The notes below the pieces were generated by a model. It did not search any database and was not told the DNA's origin. It was given only the letters and a program-made list of their open reading frames with translations. From the NCBI GenBank assembly GCA_012270555.1, contig JAAXIC010000017.1:1-64000 (forward strand): a stretch of 64,000 nt of DNA. The letters are read 5' to 3'. This document shows positions 39,241 to 49,373 of this stretch, in pieces. The position numbers and the translations under genes were made by a program. The stretch comes from Chloroflexota bacterium. GTDB taxonomy: Bacteria; Chloroflexota; UBA11872; VXOZ01. The number at the start of each line of letters is the position of its first letter. Position 1 is the stretch's first letter.

Positions 39241-40707
39241 TCATGCCGTTGGGGCGAGCGCGGTAGCTCCGACGATGCTGTAGCGCTCGTCCAGCGTGCC
39301 CTCGAGTTGTCCCGTCTCGCGCACATGGGCCTCGACCGGGTTGTCCAAGGTCAGGTCCTCGCGGCGGCGGGGGTCTTGAAGCATGGTAAAGGCCGAGCCG
39401 CCGCGGGCGTGGAAGGCATCCATCGCCACGCGGTAGGTTGCGTCAGGTTGCAGAGGCTTGTCGTCCACGCGGATTTCCTGCACCCGTTCGCCGGTCGGTT
39501 TCGTCAGGTCAACCCGCACCTGCATGCCGGACTGGTGGAGGAAGTTGCACCCCGGCAGGGCCGAAGCGGATTCAAGCTGGCCCACCAGTTCATCGCGGCG
39601 ATCCGGCGGCAGGAAGGCGTACGATTGATCCGCAACACTGTGTTCCATCGCCTGCTGCACTTGATCGCCCGTCAGCTCAAGTATTTTCGAAAGCGGGAAT
39701 CCTCTGACGCAGAGCTGCAAGTCCCAGCCTGTGAGCGCATGGCCCGGGGCAAAGAGAGGCGTAATGAAGGTCGCTTTCGTCCACGCTATGTCGGCCCCGG
39801 TGGCTTTGCGCCATATGTCGGTGACGGTATTGCCCAGCCCGTTGCTCGACAGATAGCCCTTGCCGATGTTCTCGCCGGCTTCGCCGATGATGCGCAGCCT
39901 GTTGGGATCGTTGCGGCGTCCTTGCAAGCGGAGCAGGCGTTCCATCACGGGATCCTCCGGCGTCTCCGCGTCGATAGTGTGCAAGGCGGACTCAATGAGC
40001 GGGCCGCCATCCGCAGGTGTAATGTCCACCTGTCCCAGAAACATGCCGTTAAGTCCGGCCTGAACGATCTTCGTCTTGCCAACGCAGATCGGCCGCAGTG
40101 ACGGGTGGTGGCAGTGGCCGCTGAGAATGAGGTCGATCTCCGGTATCTCTTCGGCGAGCAGAATATCTTGGGCCATGCCGGAGTGGGAAAGCACAATGAC
40201 CATATCCACCCGGTCGCGGTAGGCATTCACCAAACTGGCGGTCTTCGCCGCCGAACGGCGGGCGGAAGAGTAGAAGTTGTTGGCGGGCGATGCCAGGTCC
40301 CAGTGGGTGTTTTCCGTGCAGATGCCGATAAAGAGGACCCGATAGCCGTCTAGCGTGAATACGCGGTACGGTCGGCACGAGGCGGGCAAGCGCGCGTTGA
40401 ACCCGCTGGTGCAGAGCATTGTGCCGCAGTTTTGGGCAATCAAGAAGTCCAGATGCCAAGGATCGAAGCGGGAGAGTTCAGAATTCCCGGGTGTGACGAT
40501 GTCGTAGCCGAGCGTGCGCAGCGTCCACGCGGTCACGCGGTCGTCGTCTTGGGGGCGGCGGTGGCGCCTAAGTCGAAAGAAGTCGCCAACGTCTATGAAA
40601 AGCACGTTGTCGTGCTGCGCGCGCTCCGCTTGCACGCGCTGCGCCAGGCGCGGTGTCGCGCGCACAAAACCGTGCAAATCGTTGGTATGTAGAATTCTAA
40701 TGCTCAC
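39241..40707 (-). CDS. 5'-nucleotidase/2',3'-cyclic phosphodiesterase-like metallophosphatase
   Basis: IRILHTNDLHGF, FIDVGDFFR, PGNSELSRF, SGHCHHPS; C-terminal 5'-nucleotidase domain. Confidence 0.88.
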   Translation of the reverse strand: MSIRILHTNDLHGFVRATPRLAQRVQAERAQHDNVLFIDVGDFFRLRRHRRPQDDDRVTAWTLRTLGYDIVTPGNSELSRFDPWHLDFLIAQNCGTMLCTSGFNARLPASCRPYRVFTLDGYRVLFIGICTENTHWDLASPANNFYSSARRSAAKTASLVNAYRDRVDMVIVLSHSGMAQDILLAEEIPEIDLILSGHCHHPSLRPICVGKTKIVQAGLNGMFLGQVDITPADGGPLIESALHTIDAETPEDPVMERLLRLQGRRNDPNRLRIIGEAGENIGKGYLSSNGLGNTVTDIWRKATGADIAWTKATFITPLFAPGHALTGWDLQLCVRGFPLSKILELTGDQVQQAMEHSVADQSYAFLPPDRRDELVGQLESASALPGCNFLHQSGMQVRVDLTKPTGERVQEIRVDDKPLQPDATYRVAMDAFHARGGSAFTMLQDPRRREDLTLDNPVEAHVRETGQLEGTLDERYSIVGATALAPTA

Positions 40708-40925
40708 GTATGGTTCGGGGAATCATTGGATGTAGAGTTTGCATTAGGCGAAAGAGTGTGTGCTCTCTCAGTTCCTACCATACTAGACGGCAAGCATGGT
40801 TCACAATATGCAGCTTCTGCAGAGTTGCTACCCATAGCTGCGAGAGTAAATTCAGAGCCGTCTTGTACAATTGACTAAAGGGGCAGGCGTTAGTGTTCAA
40901 TCCTGAGCGAACAGAGGAGCATCAC

Positions 40926-41843
40926 ATGGCAAGCAATTTCACCGCCGCTGACGTTCCCGATCAGCGTGGCAAGACCTTCTTCATCACGGGAGCAAATACC
41001 GGCATTGGCTTTGAGGCGGCGAAAGTGCTTGCAGAACGGGGCGCTCGGGTGCTGCTGGGATGCCGTTCAGCCGCAAAGGCGGAAGAAGCGCTCGCAAAGA
41101 TCCGCGCTGATCACCCTGCTGCCGACCTCGGATATGTAGCGTTAGATCTCGCAGACTTGGCGTCGGTCCGGCAAGCCGCCGATGTCGTTGCCGCTGAACC
41201 GCGCTTGGACGGGCTTCTCAATAACGCCGGGGTGATGCGCACACCCTACGGACTAACCGAAGACGGCTTTGAAACGCAGTTTGGCGTTAATCACCTGGGA
41301 CACTTTGCGCTCACCGGCCTCCTATTGCCTACCCTTGAAAAGACCGCTGGATCACGCATCGTCATCACCAGCAGCGTCGGTCATCGCCGGGGTGAGATTC
41401 TGTTCGATGACATCGATGCGACACGGCGCTACCATCCCATGGAGCGCTACTACATGAGCAAGCTCGCCAACCTCCTCTTCATGTATGAGCTTGATCGGAG
41501 GTTAAGGGCGCAGGGCGCGGGCACGATCGCGCTTGGCGTGCATCCGGGAGTATCAAATACCGACCTCGGACGGCACATGCCGCGGGCATTCCACGCCCTC
41601 CTCTTCCCTTTGATGCTTCTGCTCAGTGCGCCGCCAGAGGGGGCATGGTCGACGTTGCTGGGCGCGACCGCGCCCGACGCAGAGGGCGGCCAGTATTTCG
41701 GACCGGGCAACCGGATGGAGTGGCGCGGCCCGGCTAAGCAGGTGGATTCCACCGAACAGAGCAAAGACCCGGCGCTGGCGCAGCGGCTCTGGGACCTGTC
41801 GGTAGAGCTCACCGGAGTCGACCCTAGCCTTAAGCCGGTCTAG
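40926..41843 (+). CDS. Short-chain dehydrogenase/reductase
   Basis: KTFFITGANTGIGFEAAKVLAERGARVLLGCR, LLNNAGVM, ITSSVGHRRG, YYMSKLANLLF. Confidence 0.93.
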   Translation: MASNFTAADVPDQRGKTFFITGANTGIGFEAAKVLAERGARVLLGCRSAAKAEEALAKIRADHPAADLGYVALDLADLASVRQAADVVAAEPRLDGLLNNAGVMRTPYGLTEDGFETQFGVNHLGHFALTGLLLPTLEKTAGSRIVITSSVGHRRGEILFDDIDATRRYHPMERYYMSKLANLLFMYELDRRLRAQGAGTIALGVHPGVSNTDLGRHMPRAFHALLFPLMLLLSAPPEGAWSTLLGATAPDAEGGQYFGPGNRMEWRGPAKQVDSTEQSKDPALAQRLWDLSVELTGVDPSLKPV

Positions 41844-42088
41844 GTGTGACGGTAGACTGACTGGCAAAAACCATCTGTTGCCTCCTGGCACGTTCCACCG
41901 AACCTCGCGGCCTGACGGACTTCAGTTGCAGAAGAGTTTGATGGCGAACTTGGCGATGCTTGAGTTCCCAACTTTCGGTTCAATTTCGTCATAGGGGTAG
42001 TTTGATACCGCCCCAATGGAGTATACTCATGAAACAGAATATTCGCTTTCCATATTGCTAGTTCTTCCTTCAAGAGGAGCGAAACGAA

Positions 42089-43024
42089 ATGCCGCGCAAA
42101 GCGAAAGTAGCCACGGCGTGCGTCGGCCACATGGGCGGACGCCCCACGATTGCCGCAAATCACGAATTGGCGGTTGAGTTACTCGATCAGATGGGCGGCC
42201 TGGACGCCGATCTTGCTTGCTTGCCAGAAGAGTTTACCCTCCTGGGCCTGCCGCAGGAGGAGCGCGAGAAAGTATGGGAACCCATTCCCGGTCCAACCTC
42301 GGACCTCTATGCCGCGAAAGCTCGCGAGCATGGCATGTACGTGATTGCGGGCATGTGCGAGGTGCGCGGCGGCACGCGCTTGAACACCAGCGTCCTCTTC
42401 GACCGCCACGGAGATATAGTCGGGCAGTATGACAAGATTCACCCTACGTTGGGCGAACTTGAGGCGGGTACCGTGCCCGGTGTCTACACCGATATACCGG
42501 TCTTCGAAACGGACTTTGGCAAAGTCGGCACGCTCATCTGTTTTGACGTTGACTATCCCGAGGAGTGGGCGCGCATCGGGGAGGCGGGCGCTGAACTCGT
42601 AGTCTTTCCCAGCATGTGCGACGGTGGTTTGCGGCTTCGGGCGTATGCCTGGCTGCACAGCTATATCGTGGTTTCGTCGGTCAGCGGCGGACGCTCTCGC
42701 GTTATCAACAAACTGGGCGACGAGGTTGCCGCCAGTGGCTTGGGAGTGCACGTGGCCCATGCCACGGTAGACCTTGAGGCCGAGGTGTTCCATTATGACT
42801 TGCAGTTTCAGCAGATTCGCCAGATGCAGACGGACTTTGGGAAGAGAGTGACAGTCATAGGAACGCGAGACGACGGGGTGTTCATGTTGGAGTCGAACGA
42901 TGATGCTTGGCCTGTCGCTCGCATCAAGCGCGCGTACGGTTTGGAGAACTGGGTGGAATACCATGATCGCTCGTCCCAGGAAGCGGAACGGGTGCTCGCG
43001 CAACAGTCCCTCGTGACAGGTTGA
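42089..43024 (+). CDS. Carbon-nitrogen hydrolase (nitrilase superfamily)
   Basis: Candidate Glu-Lys-Cys triad: ACLPEEFT, QYDKIHPTLGELE, GTLICFDVDYPEEWARIG. Confidence 0.9.
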   Translation: MPRKAKVATACVGHMGGRPTIAANHELAVELLDQMGGLDADLACLPEEFTLLGLPQEEREKVWEPIPGPTSDLYAAKAREHGMYVIAGMCEVRGGTRLNTSVLFDRHGDIVGQYDKIHPTLGELEAGTVPGVYTDIPVFETDFGKVGTLICFDVDYPEEWARIGEAGAELVVFPSMCDGGLRLRAYAWLHSYIVVSSVSGGRSRVINKLGDEVAASGLGVHVAHATVDLEAEVFHYDLQFQQIRQMQTDFGKRVTVIGTRDDGVFMLESNDDAWPVARIKRAYGLENWVEYHDRSSQEAERVLAQQSLVTG

Positions 43025-43255
43025 CCCTCGGAATCGATTCGTGCCGGTACCGCAAGTTTGAGATTTGCGGTGGAAAGGAGGCATAGGAAGCATTAGTGGA
43101 TGCCCGCTCGTCAAGCTGTGCGTAGCAATGAGGCTGAGTGCCGGCCGCGACCGTCCAAGAGTGAGGACGATACCTTAGTTGCAAGGCGATAGCGTAGTCA
43201 ATATAATAGACTGCAAAGTAAGCACGAAGTGGTGCTTTAAAGGAGGAGACAAGAG

Positions 43256-44380
43256 ATGAGTAAGTTGTGTAAATTCTTGGTCGTCTTGGGCGTGATGCTC
43301 GCGCTCCTATTCAGCGCAGCATGTGCCGAGACTACTGAGCCGGCTATGGAAGAGGAACAGAAGGAAACCATGGCCGAGGAGATGCCGGCGGCGGAAATGC
43401 AGTCGCGTCTCGATACCGTGCGTGAGCGGGGCCGCGTCATTTGCGCCAGCCGCAATGACGTGCCCGGCTACGGCTTCATCGATGAGGCCGGCAATAACGT
43501 GGGCTTCGACATCGACCTCTGCCGCGCTGTGGCAGCGGCCGTGCTGGGTGATCCGGACGCAATCGAAATCCGGTTGATTACGGCTGCCGAGCGCGGACCC
43601 ACTGTCCAGTCGGGTGAGGTGGACCTGCTGGTGCGTACCGTTACGTGGACGACCTCGCGTGACGCCTCTTGGGGCAACTACGCGCAGACCATGTTCTACG
43701 ACGGCCAGGGCTTCATGGTACCGAAGAGCCTGGGTGTGACCAGCGCGTATGAGTTGGGCGGCGCCGCGGTCTGCGTGACCAGCGGTACCACGACCGAGTT
43801 GAACATGGCAGACTTCTTCCGCCAGAACAACTTGGAGTACAACCCGAAGGTCTATGAAGATACCGACGTAGTCTTGGAGTCTTACAATAGCGGCGCTTGC
43901 GAAGTCTTCACGAATGACCGTTCGCAACTCGCCGCGCTGCGTACCGCGCTGGAAAACCCGGATGATCACGTCATCCTGCCTGAGACCATTTCCGAGGAGC
44001 CGCTAGGACCGGTGGTGCCGCACGGTGACGAGCAGTGGTTCGACATTGTGAAGACCGTGATGGGCATCCTGATCTACGCTGAGGCGTATGGCATCAACTC
44101 CACCAATGTGGCTGAAGTTGCCGCCGGCGATAACGTCAAGGCGAAGCGCTTGCTTGGCACCGAGGGTTCATTCGGACAAGAAGAGTTGGGTCTCGATCAG
44201 AACGTGGGTCAGACCGTTATCAATGCGGTTGGCAACTACGGCGAGATCTATGCGCGCAACCTGGACAATCCCGACGGCGTCCAACTGCCGCGTGAGGGCT
44301 CCCGCAATGCCCTGTGGTCGAATGCGCCATGTACTGACTGCCCGAAGGGCGGACAGATCTATTCTCAGCCGTTGCGCTAG
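43256..44380 (+). CDS. Amino-acid ABC transporter substrate-binding protein (AapJ-like)
   Basis: Lipoprotein leader; GFDIDLCRAVAAAVLGDPDAIEIRLITAAERGPTVQSGEVDLLVRTVTWTTSRD. Confidence 0.92.
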   Translation: MSKLCKFLVVLGVMLALLFSAACAETTEPAMEEEQKETMAEEMPAAEMQSRLDTVRERGRVICASRNDVPGYGFIDEAGNNVGFDIDLCRAVAAAVLGDPDAIEIRLITAAERGPTVQSGEVDLLVRTVTWTTSRDASWGNYAQTMFYDGQGFMVPKSLGVTSAYELGGAAVCVTSGTTTELNMADFFRQNNLEYNPKVYEDTDVVLESYNSGACEVFTNDRSQLAALRTALENPDDHVILPETISEEPLGPVVPHGDEQWFDIVKTVMGILIYAEAYGINSTNVAEVAAGDNVKAKRLLGTEGSFGQEELGLDQNVGQTVINAVGNYGEIYARNLDNPDGVQLPREGSRNALWSNAPCTDCPKGGQIYSQPLR

Positions 44381-44401
44381 TTCGTAGTCGCGCTGATTCT
44401 C

Positions 44402-44442
44402 AGTCGCGTCGGCCTGGAAGACTCCGGGTCGACGCGACTTTT
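44402..44442 (+). terminator. Intrinsic terminator between paralogous binding-protein genes
   Basis: AGTCGCGTCG...CGACGCGACT followed by TTTT. Confidence 0.8.
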
Positions 44443-44576
44443 GATATAGGGTTGACACTCTTGGCTTGCAATTGGGGCAAGCCAATCGGGGGCAATTGGG
44501 TTCGCAATATGCCGCAGCTATAGAGTCACCGGGGAACAACCAATCATACTGCTATCAACGGAGAGGCAGGTGTGAT

Positions 44577-45713
44577 ATGAGCGGGCGTGGGAAATGGGTA
44601 AGTGAGCTAGCAGCCGCATTGGCGCTGGCATTCGTGATGCTCCTGGGCGCAGCCTGCGCCACCACTGCCGAACCGGCACTCGAGGAGACAGCTGCTGAGA
44701 CCGAGGCCGAAACCGTGACTCCGCCGGCTGCAGATTCGCGTCTCGAGACAGTCCGCGAGCGGGGTCGTCTCATTTGTGCCAGCCTCAACGACACGCCGGG
44801 ATTTGGCTACGTGGATGAGTCTGGCAATAGTGTCGGTTTTGACATAGACCTCTGCCGCGCCGTGGCTGCTGCCGTGCTGGGCGATGCCGATGCCATTGAA
44901 ATCCGCCTCATTACGGCCGCCGAACGCGGCCCCGTTATGCAGTCGGGCGAGGTGGACTTACTCGTGTACGTCACGACGTGGACCACATCCCGCGACGCCA
45001 ATTGGGGCAATTTCGTGCAAACGATGTTCTACGACGGTCAAGGCTTCATGGTGCCAAAGAGCCTGGGAGTGGCAAGCGCGTACCAGTTGGCCGGCGCGGC
45101 CGTCTGCGTGAATACCGGTACGACATCAGAGCTCAACATGGCTGATTTTTTCCGGCAAAATAGGTTGGAATATAATCCCAAGACGTTCGAAGAGGCACAG
45201 GTGGCTTTCGAGGCGTACAAGAGCGGCGCCTGTGAAGTCTTCACTTCCGACCGCTCGGCGCTGACGGCGCTGCGGAGCTCACTTGAAAACCCCGAAGAAC
45301 ACATCATTTTGCCGGAGACGATATCCGAAGAGCCGCTGGGGCCGATGGTGCCTCACGGTGACGAGCAGTGGTTCGACATTGTGAAGACGGTGATGGGCAT
45401 CCTAATCTACGCCGAGGCCTATGGCATCAACTCGACAAATGTTGACGAGATCGCCGCCGGCGATAACGTGAAGGCAAAGCGCTTGCTGGGAACGGAAGGC
45501 TCATTCGGCCAGGAAGAACTTGGTCTCGATCAGACCGTGGGTCAGACCGTAATCAAGTTGGTGGGCAACTACGGTGAGATATACGACCGCAATCTGGGGC
45601 CTGATACCGGCATAGACTTGCCGCGAGAAGGCTCGCGCAATGCGCTCTGGTCGAATGCGCCGTGCACGGATTGCCCGAAAGGCGGGCAGATTTACTCTCA
45701 GCCATTGCGCTAG
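44577..45713 (+). CDS. Amino-acid ABC transporter substrate-binding protein (AapJ-like), second paralog
   Basis: Near-identical architecture to the upstream gene; start MSGRGKWVSELAAALALAFVMLLGAAC. Confidence 0.92.
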   Translation: MSGRGKWVSELAAALALAFVMLLGAACATTAEPALEETAAETEAETVTPPAADSRLETVRERGRLICASLNDTPGFGYVDESGNSVGFDIDLCRAVAAAVLGDADAIEIRLITAAERGPVMQSGEVDLLVYVTTWTTSRDANWGNFVQTMFYDGQGFMVPKSLGVASAYQLAGAAVCVNTGTTSELNMADFFRQNRLEYNPKTFEEAQVAFEAYKSGACEVFTSDRSALTALRSSLENPEEHIILPETISEEPLGPMVPHGDEQWFDIVKTVMGILIYAEAYGINSTNVDEIAAGDNVKAKRLLGTEGSFGQEELGLDQTVGQTVIKLVGNYGEIYDRNLGPDTGIDLPREGSRNALWSNAPCTDCPKGGQIYSQPLR

Positions 45714-45791
45714 AAGTTCTGCAAACGGAATCGTGTATACTGCTGTCAGCAGGAATTGCCGATAGCTGTACCTTATTAGGGATTTAAGCTA

Positions 45792-46982
45792 GTGCGACTC
45801 TCGTTGACATACCAAGGCATTCCCATTTGGCGGCACTCCCGCATTCTGAGTTGGACGGCTCAGATTGTGTCTGGAGTCCTGGTGGTGGCTGCAGTTGCAT
45901 TCTTCTTGTCCAATGTCTCCTCCGCAATTGTGCAGCGCGACATTCCCTTTGGCTTTTCCTTTCTAAACCGGGAGTACTCCACTCCCATCAGCGAGCATCT
46001 GCTGCCCTACGAAGAGAGCGATACCTTTGCCTATGCGTTTCTCGTAGCGGCGACCAACACGCTGATGGTGTCGGTGGTGGGCGTAATCCTTGCCACCGCG
46101 CTCGGCATAGTTGTGGGCGCAGTGCAGCTATCTGGTAACTGGGTGATTAGCAAGGTTGCCACGGTCTACGTGGAAGTCTTCCGCAACGTGCCCCTCATTG
46201 TGCAACTCTTCTTCTGGTACATCTTGCTCTTGGGACTGCCGCCGGTGCGGGAAGGGATCATTCTGTTCAATGCCATTTACCTGAACAATAATGCGGGACT
46301 GTCTTTCCCCTGGCCCGAAGGACAGCAGCGGCCGGGGCTCTGGCTGCTCTGCGTCGTATTGGCGATTGCGCTCGGAGTCGTAACAAGGGTACTCCTAGAG
46401 CGCCGCGAGGAACGCACCGGTCGGCCGTCGTATCCCTGGCTCGGCGCCATCGGCGTCATCATCGCCGGTTCATTGGTTGCGTGGCTGGTGTGGGTAGCCA
46501 TCGGCGATGCGCCCTATGTCATGAGCGTACCGGCGCCGGAGGGCCGTTTCGGCCATCCGGCAGGCGGTTACACGATATCCATCGAATTGACCGCGCTGTT
46601 GGTGGGCTTGATCATCTACACGGCGGCCTTCATTGCGGAAATTGTCCGGGGCGGTCTGCAGTCTGTGTCGCGGGGTCAGAGTGAGGCGTCCCGTTCGCTG
46701 GGCCTGGGCACGATGCAGACGTTGCGCTTTGTAACGTTTCCGCAGGCCTTGCGCGTAATCGTCCCGCCCCTCATCAGCCAGTACCTCAACCTGACGAAGA
46801 ACAGCAGCTTGGCGTTGGCCATCGGCTACGCGGACTTGACCAGCGTCGCCAAGACGATGACCCAAACCGCGCCGGCGGTCACTATTTTCCTCATCATCAT
46901 GGGCATCTACCTGCTGTACAGTCTGGCATACTCGCTGATTGGCAACCTCTATAACCGCCATATCCAGTTCACCGGAGGCTAG
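45792..46982 (+). CDS. Amino-acid ABC transporter permease (AapQ-like)
   Basis: VYVEVFRNVPLIVQLFFWYILLL, EIVRGGLQSVSRGQSEASRSLGLGTMQTLRFVTFPQALRVIVPPLISQYLNLTKNSSLA. Confidence 0.94.
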   Translation: MRLSLTYQGIPIWRHSRILSWTAQIVSGVLVVAAVAFFLSNVSSAIVQRDIPFGFSFLNREYSTPISEHLLPYEESDTFAYAFLVAATNTLMVSVVGVILATALGIVVGAVQLSGNWVISKVATVYVEVFRNVPLIVQLFFWYILLLGLPPVREGIILFNAIYLNNNAGLSFPWPEGQQRPGLWLLCVVLAIALGVVTRVLLERREERTGRPSYPWLGAIGVIIAGSLVAWLVWVAIGDAPYVMSVPAPEGRFGHPAGGYTISIELTALLVGLIIYTAAFIAEIVRGGLQSVSRGQSEASRSLGLGTMQTLRFVTFPQALRVIVPPLISQYLNLTKNSSLALAIGYADLTSVAKTMTQTAPAVTIFLIIMGIYLLYSLAYSLIGNLYNRHIQFTGG

Positions 46983-46989
46983 TCGAACC

Positions 46990-48228
46990 ATGGCAACCGC
47001 GGAGACGTGGCAACCGGCGCCTTCACTGCCGCCGCCACGTATCGAAACAGGTTGGATCGGTTGGGCGCGAGCCAACCTGTTTGGCAACTGGCTCAGTGGG
47101 CTCGTGACCGTTGTCACCGTGCCGCTCATCGTCTGGGCCGCTTGGCGCATGCTGGGCTGGCTATTCGGCACCGCGGACTGGACTCTCATTGCCAGCCGAC
47201 CGCAGCAATACCTTATCGGCCTGTACCCAACGGAACTTGCGTGGCGGCCGCTAACCGGCTGGTTGTTGGTCTCAATCCTCTTCGGCATGGCCGCGGCCAT
47301 GTGGGGCGGCGCCGCGCGACGTATTGCCATTGGTTACGGCGCCGTGACCGTGCTCCTTGGCGTGCTGCCCTACGGTCTCTTCCACGAGGGTGTGGTGATG
47401 CCCTGGTGGGTGCGTGCCTTCATCTTGGGCAATCTTCTGACCCTGGGCATTGGCTACCTGTTGGGCATGAATCCCAAGACCGGGCGTCCCCGCAATTTCG
47501 TGCTCGGCGGTATCGCGATATATGTGCTCTTGCTGCTGATACTCATCGGCATACCGGGCGTTCCCGGTATGGAGGAAGTTGCGCCGCGCAGGTGGGGCGG
47601 GCTGATGCTCAACCTCATCCTGGCGGTTTCCGGCATCTTCTTCGCTTTCCCGATTGGTGTGCTGCTAGCGCTTGGGCGCCGGAGCAACCTGCCTGTGGTC
47701 AAGGTCCTCTGCGTCGTGTTCATCGAGGTCTTTCGTGGGGTGCCACTTATCACGCTCTTGTTCATGTCGCAAGTGCTGGTGCCGCTGGCGTTGCCGGCGA
47801 ACTTCCCCGTCGACTCCGTGACGCGGGCGGCCATCGTGATTACGCTCTTCTCGGCAGCCTACACGGCCGAGAACATACGCGGCGGCCTGCAGGGACTGCA
47901 TCCGGGTCAAGCCGAGGCCGCGCGGGCCCTGGGTCTGCCGGGCTGGCAGGTAACCACGCTCATTCAGTTGCCGCAAGCAATTCGCAATGTAATACCCGCA
48001 ATCGTGGGGCAATTCATTGCCTTGTTCAAGGACACCAGCCTCGTCTACATTGTCGGTATGCTGGATATCTTGGAAATGGGGCGCTCGATCGTGCAGGGCA
48101 ACGTGCAGTTCACCGACAATGGTCGAGAGAACTTAATTTTCGTGGCGGCAGTGTTCTGGATCTTTACGTACACAATGTCGTATGTGAGCCGCCGGATTGA
48201 ACGGAATCTCGGCGTAGGTCGGCGGTAG
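46990..48228 (+). CDS. Amino-acid ABC transporter permease (AapM-like)
   Basis: EVFRGVPLITLLFMSQVLVPLALP, ENIRGGLQGLHPGQAEAARALGLPGWQVTTLIQLPQAIRNVIPAIVGQFIALFKDTSLV. Confidence 0.94.
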   Translation: MATAETWQPAPSLPPPRIETGWIGWARANLFGNWLSGLVTVVTVPLIVWAAWRMLGWLFGTADWTLIASRPQQYLIGLYPTELAWRPLTGWLLVSILFGMAAAMWGGAARRIAIGYGAVTVLLGVLPYGLFHEGVVMPWWVRAFILGNLLTLGIGYLLGMNPKTGRPRNFVLGGIAIYVLLLLILIGIPGVPGMEEVAPRRWGGLMLNLILAVSGIFFAFPIGVLLALGRRSNLPVVKVLCVVFIEVFRGVPLITLLFMSQVLVPLALPANFPVDSVTRAAIVITLFSAAYTAENIRGGLQGLHPGQAEAARALGLPGWQVTTLIQLPQAIRNVIPAIVGQFIALFKDTSLVYIVGMLDILEMGRSIVQGNVQFTDNGRENLIFVAAVFWIFTYTMSYVSRRIERNLGVGRR

Positions 48229-48289
48229 GCCGGGAGTGACGGGCGGACATGAGGGTGGCTGACTGATCGCGGCGGGAAACCATAGTCCA

Positions 48290-49078
48290 ATGGAGGAAAT
48301 CGTGGCAACAGAAGCAGCAGTGACGGCACAAGAGGCTCTCGATCAAGACAACATCATCGTTGCCCGTGACGTACACAAATGGTTCGGTAACTTCCACGCC
48401 CTACGCGGCGTTACGACTACCGTAGGGCGCGGCGAAGTGGTGGTGGTGATTGGTCCCTCCGGCTCGGGAAAGTCTACCTTCATCCGCACGGTCAACCGCC
48501 TGGAGCAGCACCAGCAGGGCGATATCTTCGTGGATGGCGTAGAAATGACCGACGACGTGCGCAATATCGACGCCATCCGCCGTGAAGTGGGCATGGTCTT
48601 TCAGTCCTTTAACTTATTCCCGCATCTCACGGTCATGCGCAACATCACGCTGGCGCCGACCAAAGTGCGCAAAACCCCAATGGACGAAGCGGAAGCGAGC
48701 GCGCTTAAGCTTCTGGAGCGCGTGGGAATCCCGGAGCAGGCGGAAAAGTACCCCGGTGAACTCTCAGGCGGACAGCAGCAGCGCGTTGCCATCGCTCGCG
48801 CGCTGGCCATGAATCCCAAGATCATGCTCTTTGACGAGCCTACGTCCGCGCTCGACCCGGAGATGATCAAAGAAGTGCTGGAAGTGATGAAAGAACTGGC
48901 AGCTTCCCATCAGATGACAATCGTGGCGATTACCCATGAGTTGGGCTTTGCCCGCGAAGTCGCCGACCGCATCGTCATGTTCGACGAGGGCCAGATCGTT
49001 GAAGACCTGCCGCCGGACGAATTCTTCAACAATCCGCGCCACGAGCGCGTGCGGCGCTTTCTATCGCAGATCCTCTAA
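48290..49078 (+). CDS. Amino-acid ABC transporter ATP-binding protein (AapP/GlnQ-like)
   Basis: Walker [27 protein letters not shown], Walker [16 protein letters not shown]. Confidence 0.97.
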   Translation: MEEIVATEAAVTAQEALDQDNIIVARDVHKWFGNFHALRGVTTTVGRGEVVVVIGPSGSGKSTFIRTVNRLEQHQQGDIFVDGVEMTDDVRNIDAIRREVGMVFQSFNLFPHLTVMRNITLAPTKVRKTPMDEAEASALKLLERVGIPEQAEKYPGELSGGQQQRVAIARALAMNPKIMLFDEPTSALDPEMIKEVLEVMKELAASHQMTIVAITHELGFAREVADRIVMFDEGQIVEDLPPDEFFNNPRHERVRRFLSQIL

Positions 49079-49373
49079 ACACAGCCCCGCTGGCGATTGC
49101 AAGCCTGACAAAATCGCTGTAACGCGGTATGGTGTCTCTATGTTACTTGCAGGCGCGGCAGTCATGGACGTTTGATTGTCGTTTCTGCCAATGACTAGTG
49201 CCAGCGAGCGCGTCGGTACGAGTAAGACGGTCGCTTGCCCCAGGGAAGGAGACACGAAAGGGCAGGACATATCGCCAGAACCTTACAGTGACACGGGTAA
49301 GGAGACCGACGGCGAGGATACGCTCGCTGAGCCAATGTGTTGTGTTGTCCAAACATGCGAGAAAGGCGATCAC

